Assembly: GCA_928724745.1 (NCBI GenBank)
Contig: CAKMXJ010000004.1
Coordinates: 868,001-932,000 of the forward strand
Direction: 5' to 3'
Source of the DNA: Anthracocystis setariae
Lineage: Eukaryota > Basidiomycota > Ustilaginomycetes > Ustilaginales > Ustilaginaceae
Length of the DNA stretch: 64,000 nucleotides
Shown here piece after piece: positions 1 through 10,861 of this stretch (within the stretch, counting starts at the first letter, position 1; every line of letters begins with the position of its first letter). The translations under genes were made by a program, and so were the position numbers. Below the pieces are notes generated by a model. The model made no database searches. It saw only the letters and a program-made list of their open reading frames with translations, and was not told where the DNA came from.

Positions 1-1949
1 TGCTGCCTGGGTTTGGTAGGGCCAATGTTCGCTCTGCGCCTGAGCCGAGGAGTGCCAGTCCCGGTGCCGAGTCCAGGAGAGAGCGCGAGTTGGAGCAGCG
101 CGATGAGTTTGGTTACCTGGGCACCTACTTTGAGCACCGGCAGGAGGAGGAGGATGACATCGATCAGGATGGATACATCAAGGGCGGCGAGGGTCGAGGC
201 TCGGATAGTGAGGGTCGGAGGAGGCGGGATCCGCATAGGGGAGAGGAGAGGGGTGGGGGAGAGACGTCAGCTTGGGAGAGCGAAGCGGAGAGGTGGAATC
301 CCGGCGAACGTCGTAACAGTCACGATCGTCAACAACATGGCCAAGAGAATGCAGACGAATCTCAACAACTGGACCGCAGCGTTACGATAGACGGCGCCTC
401 TGCACCCATCAGCAGCAGTCTCGAAGATGACGAGGGCATGCTGGCTACGCCCATTGCGCGGCCGGTGACGTCGACGGTTCTGTCGGATAGCGAGAATGAG
501 GCAGGGACCGAGGCGCGGCCGTTCTTGCTTGAGCGTAGGCGCGCGGGGAGCCAGAGCTCTGTTTCGGATGTTGAAGCGCTGCCTACGTACGGACGTGCCG
601 GCTCGCCCGTGGAGATGGAGACGGACAAGAACGAGCTCGTGATCAACAATTCGGACTCGGCCGGTGCGAGGGATATGATGCTTCAGCAGAGGGCGGAGGA
701 GAGGGGCGAGCAGGAGCCGATGGCGCATTCGTATAGGTCCAACGAGATGAATATGGTGTCGGATCTGGACGAAGTGGCGAATGCGTCGCGCGATGAGACG
801 CGCGATGACGGCATGACGAGGATGGAGGGTAGTGCCGACTCACACCAGCCTCGTCTTGAAGATGCGCAAGTTGATAGCGGCAAGGATCAGCACCACGCGG
901 AAGATGCGTCTGTCGAGCAGGCACCCAAGGAACGACGAACACGCAAAGTCAAGCTGCGACGTAGGAAACGTCGGTACGCCGGGCCCAACATGGCGTCGCA
1001 CAACCACGATACGTCGGCGAACCTCAACACGCCCCGACCGATTTTGGAAGCGTTGCAATCGGCGGAACTGGTGATCCTGCCGTACGGCGTGTTGGTGATG
1101 TACAACTTCTCGGCGGCTGAAGAAAGGAGTATCATCGAAGACGTGCTAAGCAGTGGATGTGCCCGCGAGCCTATGGAGGAGCAGGCTCGCGAGACGGAAG
1201 CGTTCCACTTTTGCTACGATCCCAACATCTCGGCGCCTCGGATTTTCAACGACTTTTTCACTTTCCGTGCGCCGAACCATCTGCTGAAGCTGTCGCTGGC
1301 GCATGCGATTGCGCAGTCGACCAAGCTGTCGGTGTTCGAAGAGCGAATGCAGGCGACGTTGGAGCTGACGTCGCACATTCCCAAGGAGATGGCGAGTAGT
1401 GGCGAGTTGAGATTGAAGCGGAGGGAGGCGCTCAGGTTGACGGGGAGGTTGTTCAAGTTGAGGGTGGATGTCAATTTGACTAGCAATGTGTTGGATACGC
1501 CGGAGCTGTTTTGGTCCGAGGCGAGTTTGAAGGCGTTGTACGATGCGATTAGGGATTATTTGGAGATCGACGAGAGGGTGGAGAATCTTAATGAGAGATT
1601 GGCGGTCGCGAATGATTTGCTCGAGATCATTCATGAGCATATCGCGAATACGGCGATGAGCAAGATGTAAGTTCTTCGCCCCCCCCCACTTCCTCCCCCT
1701 TTCAATCTCCCCACTTGGAACCCGGTTAGTTAGCACGGTACTGACAAAACTTTACTCTGTTGTTCCTTTTTTGACAGTACGTGGATTGTGATTATTCTGA
1801 TCATCGTAGCGTGTGCGGTGGCGGTGGGCGAGATCTCGGCAAGGTTCATCGTTGGTTCGAATAGGAATGCGGACGAGGCGTTTCAGGCGTATAGAGCGGC
1901 CAGGAGAGTTGGCGGGAGTTACTTGGCGTTCAACGCCAGGTCGGTGTAA
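1..1949 (+). CDS. RMD1/SIF3 family (DUF155) membrane protein, 5' partial
   Basis: The reading frame is open from base 3, so the start lies outside the window. Exon 1 runs to 1666, where the donor GTAAGT begins at 1667. The acceptor ttgacag ends at 1777 and exon 2 runs 1778-1949. The N-terminal half is acidic, low-complexity and probably disordered, with a basic patch around 940-1000. The second half is a DUF155-type domain (ILPYGVLVMYNF, then FRAPNHLLKLSLAHAIAQS, then helical RMD1-like segments). Exon 2 adds the expected C-terminal transmembrane helix (TWIVIILIIVACAVAVG) and a short tail. Without the intron the protein would stop just before its membrane anchor. Family members (yeast Rmd1, human RMND1) are linked to membranes, meiotic division or mitochondrial translation. 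Which role applies here cannot be told from the sequence. Confidence 0.82.
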
Positions 1950-2075
1950 GGTGTAGTCTCGCTTTTTTAATCGCAGTAAAGTCGTTTCGCTCCGCACTTT
2001 TGGAGATATGGCGGAATTTTAATTATTTTTCCCCCCCCCTTCCTTCCTGACATTCATCCACCATCACGCCAAAAA

Positions 2076-4502
2076 ATGTCGTCGACAACAGCAGCAGCAG
2101 CAGGAGTGGATCCCGAGTGGAAGCGTCCGGTGTATGGACCAACCGACAAGTACACGCCTGGGATTGCGCCCATCAAACCCGAGTTCATCTTGGCCAAACC
2201 TCCCTCCGCCCTCACCTCGGTGGTGGACGATGATCATGCGGAACGCGCCACCAACCCCGCCACCACCACTGCCATTCCTGAGGTTTCGCATGCTGAGCCG
2301 GCGAAGAAGCTCAAGGGTGCAGCCCGCAAGCGCGCACGCCGCGAGGAAGCCGCCGCCCTAGCCACCCAGCAGCGAGCCAACAAGAAGGCCACCGGCCAGA
2401 ACAAGGCGAGACAGTTCAACTCGATGAAGGACGGTCGAGGCCATTGCCACGGGTTCCTTAGTCGCGGCGAGAAGGGGTGCAGCTTTGCCAACACCAAAGA
2501 CGGTGCTGGTTGCAGGTTCAGTCACGATCTCGTCGAGTATCTCAAGGGTAAGGATAGGGATATCTTTGTCCCGGCTGTGCCGCATGCAGAGATCGACAGG
2601 ATGGGCGAGGAGGAGAAGAGCAAGTGGTTGGAGGAGCGGTATTCGCTTGCACTCCTACCTGCAGATGCGGAGGGCATGCAGACGTTCATCCAAGCCTCTT
2701 CGTCGTCGTCCAGCGCCGCACCATCGACGGCGGCGGTAGAGAAATCCGACGACCCAGCACACCAATCGCTCGACTTTACCACATCGTGCCCCATCTTTGC
2801 CATCAAGGGCTTCTGCACGATGGGCTGGAAGTGTCGCTTCCTCGGCTCGCACGTCAAAGTCGTCGGTGCTTCGTCGCTCGTTTCGCCCGACTCGCCTAGT
2901 GGTTTTGCCAACTCCGGTCTCGAGCTCATCACGGATGAGGACCGCACGAAAGCGTGGCGCGCTCGTCCGCGTGCGTTCACCCTGCAAGAGGACGTGGACC
3001 AGGAAGAGCTCAACTTTGGCACGAGCGCCGGGATGAAATCCATGCGCATCCGAAAGTACCCACTGCCCAAGACCAAAGCGGTGCTCAAGTACCTCGAAGC
3101 CGAAGCCAAGGAGCTCGGCAAAGATCCTCAAGCCTCCACTGCAGGCAAAGGCCGCATCCCGGTTTCGATTTTCGACGCCGAGACGCCCACCGCCACGGCT
3201 GCCGAGGAGCCTCGAGATGAAGTCGAGATGGAGGAGCTCGAAAACGCCACGCGCAATGCCACCAGTGCGCTCCAAGCGCGACTCTCATCTGCGGCTGCTT
3301 CGCACACCGCGATCGACACCGCACGCATTCGACCGAGCGAAAAACGACGTCTCAATTGGAAAGGCGAACTGTACCTCGCCCCGCTGACCACCACGGGCAA
3401 TCTGCCGTTCCGACGAATCTGCACGAGTTTCGGCTCGGATATCCATTGTGGCGAGATGGGACTTGCCGAATCGTTCCTGCACGGCAATGCGGCCGAGTGG
3501 TCGTTGGTGCGACGACACGAGAGCGAGCGCATCTTTGGTACGCAGCTGTGTGGTGGTAAGCCGGATCTGCTGGTGCCGGTGGCGGAGGCGTTGAAGGCCG
3601 AGATCGGCGATGGACTTGACTTTGTCGACATCAACTGCGGGTGTCCTATCGACTTGGTGTACAATAAGGGTGCGGGGAGTGCGTTGCTGGATGCGCCGGG
3701 GAAGCTGGGTCGCATTGTGAGGGGGATGAATGCGGTGTTGGGCGAGACGCCTTTGACGATCAAGCTGCGCACGGGGACGGGGGCCAAGCAGACGACGCAT
3801 AAGATCTTTGCCAAGTGTCAGACCGAGTGGGGGGTCAGTGCCGCCACGCTGCATGGACGCAGTCGAAAGCAGCGGTACAAGAACGATGCGGATTGGGGGT
3901 ATATCCGCACATGTGCCGAGACGTTGAGGGAGTCGGTGAGGGAGTGGAATGAAGAGTCGCGATATGCGGATGAGGCCGAGATGGTAGCGGTTCCGGTGTA
4001 TGGGAATGGGGATGTGTATTCTTGGCAGGATTATTATGAGCGGTTGGAGAGGACGCTAGTGGATGGAGAGATGATCGCGCGAGGAGCACTGATCAAGCCG
4101 TGGTTGTTTACGGAGATCAAGGAGAGGAGGGATTGGGATATCTCGGCGAGGGAGAGGTTGGATATGCTGCGCAGGTTTGCAGAGGATGGGCTGTCGCATT
4201 GGGGGAGTGACAGTCATGGGGTGAACACGACGAGGAGGTTTATGTGTGAGATGATGAGTTTCACTCACAGGTATGTGCCGACGGGGCTGTTGGAGTTCCT
4301 GCCGGCGAGGTTGAACGATAGGCCGCCGTTGTTTAGGGGTAGGGATGAGTTGGAGTCGCTGCTGGCGAGCAGTAAGGCGCAAGATTGGGTTAGGATCAGT
4401 GAGATGTTTTTAGGCAAGGCGCCGGAGGAGTGGAGCTTTACTCCAAAACATAAGAGTAGCAGTTATGCCGATGTCGAGGCGGGAGGCGAACAGCAGGGTT
4501 GA
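2076..4502 (+). CDS. DUS3: tRNA-dihydrouridine(47) synthase (NAD(P)+), DUS3
   Basis: A single exon encodes 808 aa, beginning at the first ATG of the frame, 126 bp after the RMD1-like gene on the same strand. The enzyme reduces uridine 47 of tRNA to dihydrouridine using FMN. Two CCCH zinc-finger regions lie near residues 121-152 and 237-260, as in Dus3 and not in other Dus classes. The TIM-barrel domain starts near residue 431 ([16 protein letters not shown]). NCGCP at 520-524 carries the family's catalytic-type cysteine, followed by the FMN-site stretch TIKLRTG. The N-terminus is lysine- and alanine-rich. From about 3560 to the stop, third positions switch from C to G/T and arginine becomes mostly AGG. 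The domain itself stays intact. Confidence 0.95.
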   Translation: MSSTTAAAAGVDPEWKRPVYGPTDKYTPGIAPIKPEFILAKPPSALTSVVDDDHAERATNPATTTAIPEVSHAEPAKKLKGAARKRARREEAAALATQQRANKKATGQNKARQFNSMKDGRGHCHGFLSRGEKGCSFANTKDGAGCRFSHDLVEYLKGKDRDIFVPAVPHAEIDRMGEEEKSKWLEERYSLALLPADAEGMQTFIQASSSSSSAAPSTAAVEKSDDPAHQSLDFTTSCPIFAIKGFCTMGWKCRFLGSHVKVVGASSLVSPDSPSGFANSGLELITDEDRTKAWRARPRAFTLQEDVDQEELNFGTSAGMKSMRIRKYPLPKTKAVLKYLEAEAKELGKDPQASTAGKGRIPVSIFDAETPTATAAEEPRDEVEMEELENATRNATSALQARLSSAAASHTAIDTARIRPSEKRRLNWKGELYLAPLTTTGNLPFRRICTSFGSDIHCGEMGLAESFLHGNAAEWSLVRRHESERIFGTQLCGGKPDLLVPVAEALKAEIGDGLDFVDINCGCPIDLVYNKGAGSALLDAPGKLGRIVRGMNAVLGETPLTIKLRTGTGAKQTTHKIFAKCQTEWGVSAATLHGRSRKQRYKNDADWGYIRTCAETLRESVREWNEESRYADEAEMVAVPVYGNGDVYSWQDYYERLERTLVDGEMIARGALIKPWLFTEIKERRDWDISARERLDMLRRFAEDGLSHWGSDSHGVNTTRRFMCEMMSFTHRYVPTGLLEFLPARLNDRPPLFRGRDELESLLASSKAQDWVRISEMFLGKAPEEWSFTPKHKSSSYADVEAGGEQQG

Positions 4503-5060
4503 AGTGCTCGCCCGGGAATTTCATTGAAATGTATCTACTCAAATCACTGTCATTCTTAAACGACAATGCTTGTCGACCAGTACAGTAGTTTGGCCCCCGA
4601 TGTTGACAGGTTTCATGAGCCAGGTTAGCAGCCAAAAGAAAAGATGATGGTGGTGGTGGTGGTCTGGAAAAATGGTGTTAGATTTTCGTATTAGATGGAC
4701 ACGGAGGCGAAATCGAAAACGTTGCTTTGGAAATTGGGAGCACCAGTCGCAGCAGCAGCAGCAGCAGCAGCAGCCCCTTTTGGCTGAATTGCTCTATAAA
4801 TGTGAAATTGCACACATCGCATCGCATCGCATTATTGGCAATGCACCGACCACTCACTTTGTCTGTTGAGCAGCCGCAGCCGCAGCCCATTTTATCATTC
4901 ATCTCCAACCATCATCTCGCTCTCCTCGTCGCCTCTCCTCTCCTCGTCTCGTCTCGACTCTACCCTACTCGAACACATCTTGCACTATTTCATCTCGACA
5001 CGTAGTCACTCCCTCTCTCTTTTGCTTTGGATCGCGCGCATACACACGTTTGGCGCACAA
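4503..5060. other. intergenic: DUS3 3' flank and VMA16 promoter
   Basis: This 558-bp gap contains no gene I can support. It holds a (CAG)n run at about 4749-4774, a TATAAAT at 4794-4800 (some 265 bp before the VMA16 start) and a strongly CT-rich stretch at about 4915-5030, which is common in fungal promoters and leaders. The functional reading of these elements is inference. Confidence 0.5.
4749..4774. repeat. (CAG)n trinucleotide run
   Basis: About eight CAG units upstream of VMA16. Confidence 0.85.
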
Positions 5061-5859
5061 ATGGTGTCGACATTAGCGCTGGCGGGCGGATCGTCGCTCT
5101 CCACGCTCTCTGTCGTCGGCTTGTACATGCTTCTAACCGGTACGTCTTGGCCCAACTTTCTGTAGCATTTCTCTCCTATGGCTGGCTGGGTGTACTGATG
5201 TTTGGTTTGATTCTGGGCGGGGCGATTGTAGGCAATGGGGAATCGTTCAACGTGGGAGCGTTTTTGGAGGAAACGTCGCCATACGCATGGGCAATGATCG
5301 GCATTGGTCTCTGCATCGGTCTTAGCGTCATCGGTGCAGGTTGGGGCATCTTTATTACAGGTGCAAGCATCCTCGGTGCAGGTGTCCGCGCTCCTAGAAT
5401 CACTACCAAGAATCTCGTCTCGTAAGTCCCTCTCCCTCTTTCCACCCACCCCCTCGCGGCATTCACTCACATTAAAAATTTCTTCTCCTTCTGAATGATT
5501 GACTGGGGACTAGGATTATCTTTTGCGAAGTGGTGGCGATCTATGGAGTGATCATGGCGATTGTGTTCTCGTCCAAGATCACGGGCAACCTGGAAGGCGG
5601 AACTTCCGACTCGTTGTATTCGCCCAACAATTACCTGACGGGGTATGTGCTGTTTTGGGGTGGATTGACGGTGGGGATGTGTAATCTTTGCTGTGGTGTA
5701 GCGGTGGGGATTACAGGAAGCAATGCGGCGATCGCAGATGCGGCTGATCCGCAGCTGTTTGTCAAGATCCTCATCGTCGAGGTGTTTTCCAGCATTCTCG
5801 GTCTGTTCGGGCTGATCGTCGGTCTGATCATGACTGGTAGCGCTGAAGAGTTCAAGTAA
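5061..5859 (+). CDS. VMA16: V-type proton ATPase proteolipid subunit c''
   Basis: Three exons, 5061-5139, 5232-5421 and 5514-5859, give 204 aa. The product belongs to the membrane-embedded proteolipid ring (V0) of the vacuolar proton pump. Both introns are 92 bp with donors GTACGT and GTAAGT and acceptors tgtag and ctag; intron 1 has a ctgat branch-like site near 5195. Splicing restores the family sequence across both joins: LLTG then [10 protein letters not shown], and TTKNLV then [12 protein letters not shown]. Proteolipid repeats include [15 protein letters not shown] with GAGVRAPRI, and [14 protein letters not shown] followed by [16 protein letters not shown]. The glutamates in FCEVVAIYG and IVEVF sit where the proton-carrying carboxylates are expected. 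Length matches yeast Vma16 (about 213 aa). Confidence 0.95.
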
Positions 5860-6031
5860 TCCTCCAAACCTCACCCCAAGAGGAGGCAGGGAATGTATAT
5901 CGTCGCACAGAAGTAATTGCATCCAACCTCATCAGTCTGGCACTCGAATGGGTACAAAAAAAAGGGTGCAGTATGGGTGTGATATTAGGTGTTACTCTAC
6001 AGTTGTGGGAGAAGGGAGAGGGGAGGGGGGA

Positions 6032-6403
6032 TTAGTGGCTGAGTTTAGCCTTTCCTCTGAACCTTCTGCGCATGAGGATTTTGCGACCGTTTTTGGTTTT
6101 CAGTCGGGCGAGGAAGCCGTGGCGACGTTTGCGAATTCGTTGCGAGGGTTGGTATTCGGAGCCGTACGTGGTGCTTCGCACCTGTGCTGCGAGTGGTGCT
6201 GGTAGGGTGGAGGATGGGAGGAGGGATAGGATGGATGAGCGCGTGCTTGCGAGGAGCGGTGACGAAAGGAGCGGCGAGCTTCGTCGAAGGGGCGGGAAAG
6301 AGGAAGCAAGGGTGAGTCGCGATGAGGATGCGATCGGTGCGGTGGATTTGAGTGGGGTGAGTGCGGCCCGAAGGATGGGGCGGAAGGGGTTGAGGCGAGG
6401 CAT
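6032..6403 (-). CDS. MRPL34: mitochondrial large-subunit ribosomal protein bL34m
   Basis: The 123-aa product starts at the ATG at 6403. The frame is open for 30 more codons upstream, but the start chosen gives a typical arginine/serine/leucine-rich, acid-free mitochondrial presequence. The last 45 residues are the bL34 signature: [18 protein letters not shown], then [20 protein letters not shown]. This very basic peptide is a component of the mitoribosomal large subunit. It converges with VMA16 (stop at 5859, 172 bp away) and is divergent from PRO2. Confidence 0.93.
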   Translation of the reverse strand: MPRLNPFRPILRAALTPLKSTAPIASSSRLTLASSFPPLRRSSPLLSSPLLASTRSSILSLLPSSTLPAPLAAQVRSTTYGSEYQPSQRIRKRRHGFLARLKTKNGRKILMRRRFRGKAKLSH

Positions 6404-6831
6404 GGTGCAGTGTCTCCTACTGGGATCAGTTTCGGGTTTTGAGGACAAGGTAAATGAGAAGAAGGTCGAGGATGAGGTATGGTGTTGAATCAAGAAGGAA
6501 AAAGGATGTCAAGATGATGGCAGCAGCTTTTCTTTCCGCTTTCTGCACGTGATGCAATTTTCACTTTCCTTGGCAGGAGCAATACTCGGTCTAACAAATG
6601 TTGTCTCGTTCAGAAGAATTGGAATTTTCGGATGGGCGCCCATTTTCTTGCCGTGAAATTCTCCGAATCCAACTCTGCTGCTGCTGCTGCTGCTGCATTA
6701 TCGTGCACTCTGTGACTCGGCTCAGTGCACGCAATCAATCAATCAATTAATCAATCACCTTGATATTACATACATCACTTGGTCTTGATCTTCCTTATTC
6801 AGAACCACATCATCTCGTCCGAACATCAATC
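6404..6831. other. divergent promoter region MRPL34 / PRO2
   Basis: This 428-bp gap contains a (CTG)8-type run at about 6674-6697 and an AATC-repeat stretch at about 6731-6757. No gene or RNA is visible. Confidence 0.5.
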
Positions 6832-8265
6832 ATGATCGATTCAACCTCGTCCTCCGCCGAGACTATCGCGCGCGCCGCTCGCGCCGCGTTCGAATCCGCC
6901 TCGCACCTCCTCTCCACCTCCCCTTCGGCGGACACCACGCGCAGCACTGCACTCGTCTCGATCCGCTCCGCGCTCGAAGCCAACAAACCACGCATCCAGG
7001 AGGCGAACCGACTCGACATGGATGCGGCCAACGCACTCGTTTCGCAAGGCAAACTTTCGGCGGCACTCGCATCCCGTCTCGACCTATTCGGCAAGGCGGG
7101 CAAATGGGAGTCACTGCTCGCGGGAGTTTCGGACGTGGCGGCACTCCCGACTCCGCTCGACCAGGTGCACTGGGCAAGACGGTTGGCGCAAGAGACCGAA
7201 ACCCAGGGTGCCATCGATCTGTATCGGGTGACGTGTCCGATCGGCGTTCTGCTGTGTATCTTTGAAGCGCGTCCCGAGGTGGTGGTCAACATCGCGAGTC
7301 TGGCGATCAAGAGCGGCAATGCGGCGATTCTCAAGGGTGGCAAGGAGAGTAAGCATACAGCGGCGGTGTTGGCGGCGATCATCAGCGAGGCGTTGAAGGT
7401 GACAGGATTGCCTGAGGGGTTGATTCAGACGGTGGAAACCAGGGAGGATATTCAGAGTCTGTTGCATTTGGATGATTTTATCGATTTGGTGATTCCGAGG
7501 GGGAGTAACGAGTTGGTCAAGGCGATTCAGAGGGATGCGAGGATGCCTGTGATGGGACATGCAGATGGGTTGTGTATTGGGTATGTGCACGAGGATGCAG
7601 ATCTCGACATGGTTAAGGGCATTGTCGTGGATGCCAAGACCGACTATCCAGCCGCATGCAACGCTCTCGAAACGCTTCTCGTCCACGAATCGCTCGTCTC
7701 GAACCCGGACTTTTGGCCGCCACTCGCCACCCACCTCCTCAACGCTGGCATTCAACTTCGCTGCGATAATACCACCCTCTCCCACCTCCCGCAACCACTC
7801 CTCTCGCAATACCCAACCCAACTCATCGCTGCGCAACCTTGCGACTTCAGCACCGAATTTCTCGACACCATCCTTGCCATCCGAACCATGCCATCCCTCT
7901 CCTCTGCGATCGAGTACATCACCACGCACTCGTCCGGTCACACCGATCTCCTTCTTACCTCGCCCGCTCCCGGCAACAAAGCCGCCGAGACGTTTGCCAA
8001 GTCGATCAACTCGGCGAATGTATTCATCAACATCAGCACTCGCTTCGCTGACGGCTTTCGCTTCGGTCTCGGCACCGAAGTAGGCATCAGCACCGGCAAA
8101 ACCCACGCCCGCGGTCCCGTAGGTCTAGACGGTCTCGTCATCTACAAATACATCGCCAAATCCCAAGGTGCAAAGAACGGCGCCCAATCAGCAGGTCATT
8201 TCAATAACCCCAACCATAGATCGTGGTCTCATCAAAATCTCCCCGCAACCTACCCCGATTTCTAA
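6832..8265 (+). CDS. PRO2: gamma-glutamyl phosphate reductase (proline biosynthesis)
   Basis: A single exon of 477 aa. The frame continues upstream through a TTG, but the first ATG is at 6832 and begins a family-length protein (yeast Pro2 is about 456 aa). The enzyme reduces gamma-glutamyl phosphate with NADPH to glutamate semialdehyde, the second step of proline synthesis. It has the aldehyde-dehydrogenase-like fold. The catalytic cysteine is in DYPAACNALETLL (Cys about 276). The C-terminal signature STRFADGFRFGLGTEVG followed by HARGPVGLDGL is complete. Third-position use changes inside the gene: C-ending to about 7300, G/T-ending to about 7600, then C-ending again. Confidence 0.96.
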   Translation: MIDSTSSSAETIARAARAAFESASHLLSTSPSADTTRSTALVSIRSALEANKPRIQEANRLDMDAANALVSQGKLSAALASRLDLFGKAGKWESLLAGVSDVAALPTPLDQVHWARRLAQETETQGAIDLYRVTCPIGVLLCIFEARPEVVVNIASLAIKSGNAAILKGGKESKHTAAVLAAIISEALKVTGLPEGLIQTVETREDIQSLLHLDDFIDLVIPRGSNELVKAIQRDARMPVMGHADGLCIGYVHEDADLDMVKGIVVDAKTDYPAACNALETLLVHESLVSNPDFWPPLATHLLNAGIQLRCDNTTLSHLPQPLLSQYPTQLIAAQPCDFSTEFLDTILAIRTMPSLSSAIEYITTHSSGHTDLLLTSPAPGNKAAETFAKSINSANVFINISTRFADGFRFGLGTEVGISTGKTHARGPVGLDGLVIYKYIAKSQGAKNGAQSAGHFNNPNHRSWSHQNLPATYPDF

Positions 8266-8379
8266 TCTTTCCCCAACCACCTCTTCGCACAAACAAACAA
8301 AGAAAGAGAAAGAGAGAGAGGCAAACCTTGGTGTTTCTTGATTTCATAAACAAAAATCAACAGCGGAGCGGAGTGCAAA

Positions 8380-8381
<2 letters not shown>

Positions 8382-8416
<35 letters not shown>
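8382..8416. repeat. (GT)n microsatellite
   Basis: A run of about 17 GT units lies between the convergent ends of PRO2 and SSE1. Confidence 0.9.
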
Positions 8417-8500
8417 TGCAACAACGTCAACGAAAGGGGTGAAGAGCGAAATCTACAAAACGTGAAGCGAAAAAGAAAAATTGGAGTCAAGTGTGGAGTT

Positions 8501-10861
8501 TTAATCGACATCCATCTCACCTGGGCCGTCCTCCTGAACCTTATCCTCCTTGGCCTCCTTCTTGTCCTCCTCCTTAGCAGGAGTGGGAGCCTGAGTGGCC
8601 TCGACTCTGGGCTTAGCCTTGCTCATGATCGGGTGGCAAGTGTAAATCACGTCGTCCTTCTTCTTGATCATATCCGCACTGAGAATCTTGGGATCGGCGT
8701 TCTTAGGCAGCTCGGACTGCTTGTACAAACCGTCGTCCAACCACTTGGCCACGGTAGCACACTTTTCAATCACCTTCTGCTTATCCTCCTCGCTAATGTG
8801 TTCGTACTGAGCATCACCGCCCTGCGCCATCTCCATGTACTTGTTGATCGTCTCGCGCAGCACCGACGCCGCCTTGGGACGTTCCTGGAACTCCTTCTCG
8901 CGGAACTGAATAGGCCCACCAATCTTCTGCAGCGCCTCGATACGCTCCACATACACCGACTTGGTAGCATCCTCCCCCTCGTCCGAGTACAACCACTCCT
9001 CCTGCTCGTTCAACGCAGCCAGGTACTTCTCCTTCTCCTCGGCCGTGACAAACAGCTTGTAACGCTCGTCGAGCTTGGAACGCTGGTCGTAGATCATCTC
9101 CTCGAGCGCATTCTTCCTGTCCTCCGTGTCGATGACCAGCTTGTCGTTCGAGTAGAGCTGTCCCTCGACCTCCTTCATCTCGGCCACCAGCGCAGCATCC
9201 TTGCCACCGGTGAAGCCCGAAACAATGCTCAGGTCCGCCTTGCGTTGAAGCTTCTTCACCTTGCGCTTTTCGGTCTTGGGCGCCGCCTCCTTGTCGCCAT
9301 CCGTGTCCATGGCGGCAGCGTCGGTGACAGGCACCTCCTCCTCCTTTTCGATCTCCTCGACAGTGTAGGCCGACTCAAAGTTGAGCACACCGTGCAGGTT
9401 GAGACGCGCCTTGACCTTGACGATCGAGTGGTCGCCCTCGGCATTCGGGGTGACGCCCTTGATCGAAAACTTGCCGATCCAAGGGTTGATACCCTCGGGA
9501 ATCAACTCGGGCTGAGCGTAGTGAGCCTCGAGATCAAAGTTCTCCTTGCGGTAGAACGTGAGGATCTTGGTCGAGGGGATGGGGTTGTTGGGCTGGAAGA
9601 CAACCAGCTCGGTGTCCTCGTCGGGCACATCGGCGGCCTTGTCCCAGGTGACCTTGATCGAGTAAGGAGTGGCGTCGTGGATCGAGAACTCACGCACCTT
9701 GAAAACGGGCGACAGGACGGCGCAGGCGAGAGTGCATCCACGCGCAACAGCCTCGTCCTGGTTCGAGGTGAACGAGAGCGGCTTGCCAAAGAACGCAGAG
9801 ATGCGCTCCTTGAGGGCGGGCACACGCGACGAACCACCGACCATCTCGATCGAGTGGATCTGGTCCTTGGTCAAGCCGGACTGCGAGAGGGCAGCCTCGA
9901 GAGGAACGTTGATGCGCTCGAGGAGGGGAGAGATGAGCTGCTCAAACTCCTCGCGCTTGAGCTGCGAGCTGGCGTCAATGTCCTCCATGAGGTTTTCGAC
10001 GTTGAGGGGAGCAAGAGGGTTGGCAGAGAGCACCTTTTTCAAGCGCTCGCAACCGGCAGCGAGACGGAAGGTGGCCTTGGGGCTGGAGAGGACGTCGATC
10101 TTGTACTTGCCCTTGAACTCGTTGGCAAAGTGGAGAAGGAGAGCACGGTCAAAGTCACGGCCACCAAAGTTGCGGTCGGCGGCCGTGCCGAGAACGGTAA
10201 GTTGACCTTTGCTGAACGAGACGACGGCAACCTGGTAGGACGAGTGGCCAATGTCGCAGAAGACGACGTTGCGCGGGTTGTCGGCCTCGGGAAGGTCGGT
10301 CTTGGTGATACCGTAACCGAGAGCGGTGGCGGTGGTGTCGTTGAGAAGACGGAGGGGGTTGAGGCCGGCGATCTCGGCAGCGTCGAGCATAGCACGTCGC
10401 TGAGCATCGGTGAACCAGAGGGGAGTGGAGAGGACGACATCGCTGACACCGGCACCACCGAGCTCCTTGGAGGTGGTGTCACGGAGCTTGCCGAGGTACA
10501 TGGCAAGAAGCTGGGTAGCCGAGAAGATCTGCTGCTCACCTGCAAGGCGGACCTTGACGCCGACCTCACCCTTGGCATCGACGAGCTCGGCATTGATAAA
10601 GTTCTTCTCGACCTTTTGAACTTCGGGGTCCTGGAAGGTGCGACCTACAAGACGCTTGAGCGAACCGATGGTGTTTTTGAAGTTGGAAGTCTGGGCGGTA
10701 GCAGCGGCCTCACCGAGAGCCCTGGCCTTCTGACCGAAAGAGACGAGCGAAGGGGTAGCACGGTTGGAGACCTCGTTGGCGATGACATCGACACCGCGAG
10801 CACGGGCAACACCGATCTTGGACGAGGCGTTACCCACGTCGATACCGACAACGGACGACAT
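8501..10861 (-). CDS. SSE1: Hsp110-family chaperone / Hsp70 nucleotide exchange factor SSE1
   Basis: A single exon encodes 786 aa. It begins MSSVVGIDVGNASSKIGVA, the Hsp110 form of the Hsp70 phosphate-1 motif. The ATPase domain follows, with VLSTPLWFTDAQRRA, LLNDTTATALGYG and MVGGSSRVPAL. The substrate-binding part has an acidic, lysine-rich loop (around residues 505-540, with EKEEEVPVTD) and a helical lid. It ends in GPGEMDVD rather than EEVD. The protein is expected in the cytosol, where it exchanges ADP on Hsp70 and holds unfolded proteins. It is about 90 residues longer than yeast Sse1. The plus strand also holds an 833-codon open frame opposite this gene, judged a codon-bias shadow. Confidence 0.96.
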   Translation of the reverse strand: MSSVVGIDVGNASSKIGVARARGVDVIANEVSNRATPSLVSFGQKARALGEAAATAQTSNFKNTIGSLKRLVGRTFQDPEVQKVEKNFINAELVDAKGEVGVKVRLAGEQQIFSATQLLAMYLGKLRDTTSKELGGAGVSDVVLSTPLWFTDAQRRAMLDAAEIAGLNPLRLLNDTTATALGYGITKTDLPEADNPRNVVFCDIGHSSYQVAVVSFSKGQLTVLGTAADRNFGGRDFDRALLLHFANEFKGKYKIDVLSSPKATFRLAAGCERLKKVLSANPLAPLNVENLMEDIDASSQLKREEFEQLISPLLERINVPLEAALSQSGLTKDQIHSIEMVGGSSRVPALKERISAFFGKPLSFTSNQDEAVARGCTLACAVLSPVFKVREFSIHDATPYSIKVTWDKAADVPDEDTELVVFQPNNPIPSTKILTFYRKENFDLEAHYAQPELIPEGINPWIGKFSIKGVTPNAEGDHSIVKVKARLNLHGVLNFESAYTVEEIEKEEEVPVTDAAAMDTDGDKEAAPKTEKRKVKKLQRKADLSIVSGFTGGKDAALVAEMKEVEGQLYSNDKLVIDTEDRKNALEEMIYDQRSKLDERYKLFVTAEEKEKYLAALNEQEEWLYSDEGEDATKSVYVERIEALQKIGGPIQFREKEFQERPKAASVLRETINKYMEMAQGGDAQYEHISEEDKQKVIEKCATVAKWLDDGLYKQSELPKNADPKILSADMIKKKDDVIYTCHPIMSKAKPRVEATQAPTPAKEEDKKEAKEDKVQEDGPGEMDVD

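Noticed and set aside
5140..5165. 26-nt intron 1 in VMA16
   Set aside because: Too short, and it would add a segment absent from the family; the acceptor at 5231 gives the expected sequence.
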